Source of the DNA: Scleromitrula shiraiana
Lineage: Eukaryota > Ascomycota > Leotiomycetes > Helotiales > Sclerotiniaceae
Assembly (NCBI GenBank): GCA_028455995.1
Contig: JABELC010000013.1
Coordinates: 1,240,001 to 1,304,000, forward strand
DNA: 64,000 bases
Direction: 5' to 3'
The translations under genes and the position numbers were made by a program. Positions within the stretch are counted from its first letter, which is position 1, and each line of letters begins with the position of its first letter. The notes below the pieces were generated by a model, which saw nothing but the letters and a program-made list of their open reading frames with translations, was not told the origin of the DNA and searched no databases. Below, piece after piece: positions 58,608-64,000 of the stretch.

Positions 58608-61600
58608 AATGCAGGTTTGGAAACTAATGGACAAAGACTAGCATGGAGAATGCGACCTGGCGAAGTATTAAGAAAGATGGTCGCGGTTGGTTTATATTGC
58701 AATACTTTACGTACTATATCTAGTGTCACGGTCACAGTTATGTTAATATACCCCCACCGTTCTACAGCATATGTTATATCGGCAATGCTGTACTATACCA
58801 GTAGATTTGTTAACTTAAATACCTACCATGATGTGGTACATCGGCAATAGATCAATTACCATGAAATGAATAGCTTTCAGATTTGATGCGAACGTCAAAA
58901 TTTAATGCCAAGTGCAATAAAATCTTCTCATTATCCAAATTTGATATAAATTGTAAGATCATTTCATCAGGCTGTTTTTCGAAAGAATATACACATTATT
59001 TGAGTGTATATAATAAAGTGCAAAAATGATGATTAACATTCAAAAATGGATGTGTAAGCACATCGCTCCAATTAACGCATAAATATGGGAATTAAATGTC
59101 TATAAGGATAAACAACCACACTTCTAGCCGAAACAAACTGATTCGAATAAGTGAGCAAGTTATCACTTTTAGTAGCACACCAGTAGCCTACACAGATAGG
59201 ACACAATGCGAGTGTGATTGGAGCACGCAATGATGTGAAGGCAATTGGCCTCGTGGCGTTCGTACTAATTTGGCAGGAGCTATTCAAGTTGTATAGATCT
59301 GAACTTGTACTTTCGAGATCCATGCTACTATATATGTTGTGTTTCTGGTAAATGATAGAATTGGCTATAACTCTCGATGCCCAATAGTACTTGAGATCAT
59401 CGGATACTTTTCTTCAAATTGTTAGACCAGGTGCATACACTACTAGTATGCTTCCAGAAACTAAACACTATCAAGTTTCATCCAAACCAAGAACGTATAC
59501 AAATTCTGACTCTCGCACCAACACTACTTTTTGTAACCTTCTAGAAAGTTAAATAGCTACTAACTTTGGTCTTCGATGTAAGCGAAACAACCTGTTACGA
59601 CTTTCTTATCAAAGACTCGATTAAAGCACTGATCTATGCACTCGCAATCATAAACAGTTTCGAAAACTAGAAAAATCAATACAACATTAATTCGTACAAA
59701 TATGAGCGTGATTTCTTCTCTTGAGTCCAGTTTGCGGGGGCGGCGATCAAGTATCAGAGGGTTGGAAAGGAAGGGTATGGTGGTGGGACAGCGGTTGTGG
59801 TTAGCGTAGATACCTAAGAAGCCCGTATTGGGAAATGCTGCGATCGAATTTATATCGCATGATATATGGTGTAGCTAGTTGATCCAAGAAGCCATGAGAG
59901 TAGATAGATCCGAATAGATCTCAGTGGTTGAAGTTCTAGATTCATAAAGGATATCTTTTATTACTTTTACGGCAGTTCTTGTTGTTCGTGGGTAAGAAGA
60001 TTCATCAGAAACTTACTTGAAGCCTTCAATCTAAACTAATGCCCATATTTGATCCGAGGGGAGTTAAATAAATCAAAGCAGGATATGGGTTCGAAGCATT
60101 ATCGAATGAACCATAATGACGAAAAGGGATGGGCTTGATACAGAACAGGAAACGGGGCCAAGTCAGCAACTTGCAATTTTCAGCATTTGTTTCCAACTAG
60201 ATCAAACTCCTTTCCTTGGATAAGATTGTTTTAAGGCATAAGCGGAGTATCTTTCTTTCATCAGTATTACTACGGTAATGATACTCAGTAGTCAGAGAAA
60301 GCTAACAGTCCAACCTTCTTCTTTCATCTTCGATCATCAAACGATGAAAGACGGTTTGATTGTTTACGAGAAAGGGTTGAGTGGAGTGGTGGGGTGCGCT
60401 CGTCCACTGTAGAGGGGAGATCAGCGAGGGAATGTGAGTAGAACGGAGAGGGGTGGGGTGGAGGAAATTGTATTAGGTATTCGATTGATCGAAAGGTATT
60501 CGGTTGGACCTCGGCTAAGCAAGGGGTGAGAAAATCACGCACAGATAAGCAGATAGAAAGATGTAATTGGCTGCTTCTATATTTTGTTTATCTCGTTCAA
60601 ACAATTGGCAAAAAAAAACCAAAAATCGCTCAAATTATACAGAGAAGAGTAGGTATCAATATCATATCTCATAAAAAAAAAATCTCTATCCAAAAGATCC
60701 ATAGCCTAAGTAAAAAGTCTCCGTGTCAAACCCGTTTAACCATATATCCCCTTCATTTCATCTCATCTAATCTTACTAGACCTAAAAAATATCTCTTCTT
60801 CTCTCCCCTCATTCATCACCCCTCCCCATTCCCGTTGACTACCTATCCATATGACATCCTGGATGCAACTCATGTTATCTTTTTCCATTCATCCAGGAAA
60901 AAGAAAAGTTTTCGGCCCCCATCTTGAACCCACATGCATATCAACAAGCCAATTGAGAAAAGCCACGCTCGTGGGGTAGATTAAAAAAACCGGTAAATGT
61001 AAATCAATACCACATTAAGCGATCCCAGTTTTTTTCTGCCGGTCAAAAAATAGAGAGGCTGTGTGCATGCGTACGTGCATGCACGCACTTGCGTGCGACT
61101 GCAACTGTAAGTGGAAAAATTGAGGATATACTGTTTCCCCCCGGCTGCTTCGGTGTCGTGGTTGGAAGAATGAAGGTTGTGAGTGGGTGATATTTTTATC
61201 TTTCGTTTTGAAGTAGGTGAGTTGGTAAGGATAAGGTAGTAATATTGTGTTTGATTTGGCTTGTGGTATTGTGGTCGAGCTGTGTGCCCGCGTATGTACG
61301 TTTTGTTTTGTACCACATGTGTGTGTTCGCCAGGAGAGGTAAATTTGTAGTTTTGAATGTGGTATATTGGCATCGTAGAAGTGCCTGACTGTGTTGCAAA
61401 AGCAAACAATAGCAAATCGGTATCGCTGGTCATCAAGGTTCGTAAAAAGTAAGTAAAGATAAAGCTCCTCAATGTTCGAATTGACGTGTCATTTCCCTCC
61501 GTCTCCGTCTCCCTTTTTGTCAAATAATAGAGGTAATCTTTCATCTCCATATCATCTGTTTCAATTCTCCATCTTATAAACGTCGGTAATAAATCCACCG

Positions 61601-61620
61601 ACTTAACACCCTTCTATAAT
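58608..61620. other. Intergenic, no confident gene
   Basis: Contains an 83-codon minus frame (59323-59072) and a long minus frame (61598-60981) just downstream of the CxxC protein, neither with clear protein character. The second probably covers that gene's 3' UTR. No RNA gene or mobile element recognised. Confidence 0.45.
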
Positions 61621-61962
61621 TCATTTATACCCAACCATTCTTGCACATCGATCACAGTAATATAGATTGTGACCAAATCGAACCATTCCACTTGCGCTGG
61701 CATCATCCGTAGTGATTCCCGATGGAACTGTGCTGATAGTTTCCACGGATTTGGCACATCTTGAACAACGCATTACTTCAACCCGAGGTTGTTGTTGTGA
61801 GTAATCCATTGAGAAGCGTTTCGATGAGGACGATGAGGAGGAGGAGGAGGAGGAGGAGGAGGAGGAAGATGAGGTAGATGAGTCCGAGGAGGTTGATGTG
61901 CGAGAGTACGCGGGTGAATCGGTTTGTGGTTGTGGTCTTGATGAATAGTAGGATGATGACAT
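61621..61962 (-). CDS. Small double-CxxC protein (113 aa)
   Basis: Single-exon 113-aa protein. The N-terminus is Ser/Tyr-rich with about 17 consecutive Ser coded by a GAG-type trinucleotide run on the plus strand (61840-61868). The C-terminal 50 residues look conserved: MRCSRCAKSVETIS, then VRFGHNLYYCDRCARMVGYK. Two CxxC pairs about 38 residues apart form a likely zinc ribbon. I recall similar short proteins in many ascomycetes but no assigned function. The start ATG opens MSSSYYSSRPQP, and no upstream ATG in frame is closer to the conserved part. Confidence 0.8.
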   Translation of the reverse strand: MSSSYYSSRPQPQTDSPAYSRTSTSSDSSTSSSSSSSSSSSSSSSSSKRFSMDYSQQQPRVEVMRCSRCAKSVETISTVPSGITTDDASASGMVRFGHNLYYCDRCARMVGYK

Positions 61963-63738
61963 CTTGTGTTACGAGGTTTTTGTATGTGGAAGATATTTGA
62001 TTGACTTAGTTGAGATCAAAAGTCTATGTGTTTCACCTATGAAGGATTGGTTGTAATAACGGTTCTGTAGATGATTGTTTGAAGTGATGTCGTCCGAAAG
62101 TATGGTAAATAGTATAGGAGTATATAACTATTCGATATGGACCCCAAGAGCCTTTTTTCCCGGATTGTTGATTGATATAAAGTTGTGGTTAACTAAAATA
62201 GAAAAACCGACAGAAGCTCGTCCTGGAGTGCAGATAAAAATGCGATAATGAACCCGTACTTGAGGTGGCTGTGTAACTTTAATACAGTAGTGCGTAAAGT
62301 GCTGCGTAAAGTGCTGCGTAAATGATTCGTCGTTCTTGTATATTGTACTGTAAGTAGTAAGATACAAGATTCGAACAAGAAGAATTCCTTGATGTCAACG
62401 TCCTTTTAAGAAATATTATCAAAATAGAATAGAGTCTATGCAAAGAAACCAAGGCGACAGAATTTAACTCTTCTCAGGTTTTCCCCTCCCTTAATTTAAG
62501 AGGAGTAATGTGATTGCGAAATCTTCAGATTTTGAGACAAGGGGTTTCCAAGGCAAAAAGAATCTATAAAACCGATGAACATTTAAGAACTCGATCTTTA
62601 GAATACATTAAACAAACAAGGCGATTGAAATGTAGATCTTTTACCGGGGATGAAGGATAAGGGTTAAGAAGATTTATCAAGGTCCGGGATTATGCGATGG
62701 ATAGATTTCGTTTGACAGGACGCAGTTTCGAGGTTAAGAGATTTTCTTTACGTCGGCCCCATTAAACTGGAATCATAAAGATGATTCTGTATGGTTCGTA
62801 TATCAAGTTTTGGGTGGAGTGCGTGGTTCCTTTTTTGATATGAAACGACAATAATCAATTGGAATCTGGCTTTACAATGAGGGTGATAAAGCGGAAAATG
62901 CGGGCGAGAACAAAATCTGGCGGTATCGTATGGTATTGTATTGGATGGTATGATGAAGAAATGGTGCAACTGCAAAGAGGGATTGTGTAGAATAAAATCA
63001 CGAATAATATGTATTTCTTGAAAGAAGGTTTGAGTGAAGCGATATGTATACGTAAGTATGTTGACGTTTTTGTTTTGATGTACAGTACGTGCGGAGAGAG
63101 AGGGAGGCTTAGTCGTAGTTGTGATCGATTATATGCGTGTATATCAGATTCGTTGCTGCAAGATTGGAATATCACAACAACATAGGATAAGTAAATAGAT
63201 ATTAGTAGAACAGAAGGTCTTTCACTCAAATAGTAAAATGTACGTGGGATATGGGAGTTATTTGTATATCCTGTGATTTTTATGTGCATTCATACCTAGT
63301 CTTAAATTAAGTTCTAGACAAGACTATTTTTGAAGAATCAAAATCGATAATGAGTAACAAAATCTCTAACTTGGCATTTCTACTTAACAACCGTCTTTGA
63401 TTAGATCATAAAGTTCTCAAGCTATTGGCTATAGCATGCCTACTATTACTAGGATAATCCTACGAAGGGTCTTTAACTAAGTCCCGGCTCCATAAGTTAA
63501 TAATACTCCATAAGTAAATACTTTGCTAGACGCTTCGGTACCCCTTCATCTTCCGGTAGAGTATCGCCAACCCTTGCATAGAAGATCACCATATTCTATC
63601 AATCGTCGATCGCTTAACCCTACAACATATCAGTAATCAAAAAGAGATTGTATGTCTCTGTTTTAAGCCCTTCTCTACGTGAAGAAGTAGAATAAGGAGA
63701 GACATAAATACAGTATCTAGTGCCAAAATTTCCGAAAA
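61963..63738. other. Intergenic, no gene seen
   Basis: Promoter side of the CxxC protein, then AT-rich sequence. A short GTGCTGCGTAAA triplicate occurs near 62290-62322. A 144-codon minus frame (63289-62855) lacks protein character. Confidence 0.45.
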
Positions 63739-63978
63739 ATGACTCGGAACAATACCGAATACGAAAATCGAAAGACAGTCAGATCAATCACCACACCTCG
63801 CATCGAGCATCGGAAAAAGACAGATGCGATTTTACGTTATCAATCAGCGCTTGGTTATGCGCACCCACTGCCCAGTCTTAAAGAAGGACAGTGTAAACAG
63901 TTCCGAATCACATGTATGAGGATTATCAATCGTTTAATGGAGAGAATTCTTAGAGCGATCGAAAATATACATAATTGA
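63739..63978 (+). CDS. Short basic ORF, doubtful (79 aa)
   Basis: ATG (GAAAAATGACTCGG) followed by 79 codons. The product is basic and helical near its end (CMRIINRLMERILRAIENI). No homology recognised and no neighbour context because it lies at the window edge. Confidence 0.25.
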   Translation: MTRNNTEYENRKTVRSITTPRIEHRKKTDAILRYQSALGYAHPLPSLKEGQCKQFRITCMRIINRLMERILRAIENIHN

Positions 63979-64000
63979 TCGAATTCTCAAACATTCCCAT

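Noticed and set aside
59072..59323. 83-codon minus-strand ORF with ATG
   Set aside because: No recognisable motif, span or neighbour logic; length is within chance expectation.
60981..61598. 205-codon minus-strand frame after the CxxC protein
   Set aside because: No ATG near the start, composition like untranslated AT-rich DNA, and position suits the 3' UTR of the upstream gene.

Overview
This window looks like a piece of a filamentous ascomycete chromosome. The evidence is short GT-AG introns of about 47-130 nt with CTAAC/CTAAT branch sites, AT-rich intergenic DNA full of microsatellites, and ascomycete proteins such as CCR4 and AcrB. Codon style and remembered similarity suggest Leotiomycetes, perhaps Helotiales near Botrytis/Sclerotinia. 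That placement is inference and was not tested. Splice sites were assigned by eye from reading frame, phase and splice consensus.

Layout. 0-24 kb is mostly conserved housekeeping: the CCR4 deadenylase (1.9-4.2 kb), a mitochondrial-type hotdog thioesterase (6.3-7.3), the AcrB ubiquitination-network membrane protein (12.2-15.2), a proline-rich Cys-tailed hypothetical (16.9-18.3), a single-pass membrane protein on the minus strand (19.0-21.1) and the DNA primase large subunit PRI2 (22.3-23.9), which has an MluI-box-like site in its promoter. 24.4-29.2 kb holds five consecutive plus-strand ORFs of 47-104 codons. Each encodes one hydrophobic segment, so this may be an array of single-pass membrane microproteins. 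30.3-39.0 kb is a minus-strand tandem array of TPR-plus-DUF4470 genes: two intact copies (911 and 1089 aa) with identical intron positions and phases, and between them a decayed third copy. 39.5-41.0 kb holds a calcineurin-type phosphoesterase. 43.5-45.6 kb holds a 611-aa low-complexity protein ending in a CaaX prenylation box. 41-43.5 and 45.7-49.7 kb are gene-poor and microsatellite-rich.

49.7-58.6 kb is the most unusual block. A six-exon 858-aa protein with a central helical region and a long hydrophobic segment lies on the minus strand. Next comes a seven-exon 402-aa protein on the plus strand resembling the alpha-xenorhabdolysin/Cry6-type helical pore-forming family. Convergent to it is a second helical protein that shares a WDDI-x2-DL-x-SI motif but has no obvious hydrophobic hairpin. 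Together they look like a fungal multi-component helical pore-former locus. The right end carries a small conserved-looking double-CxxC protein (61.6-62.0 kb) and a doubtful 79-codon ORF.
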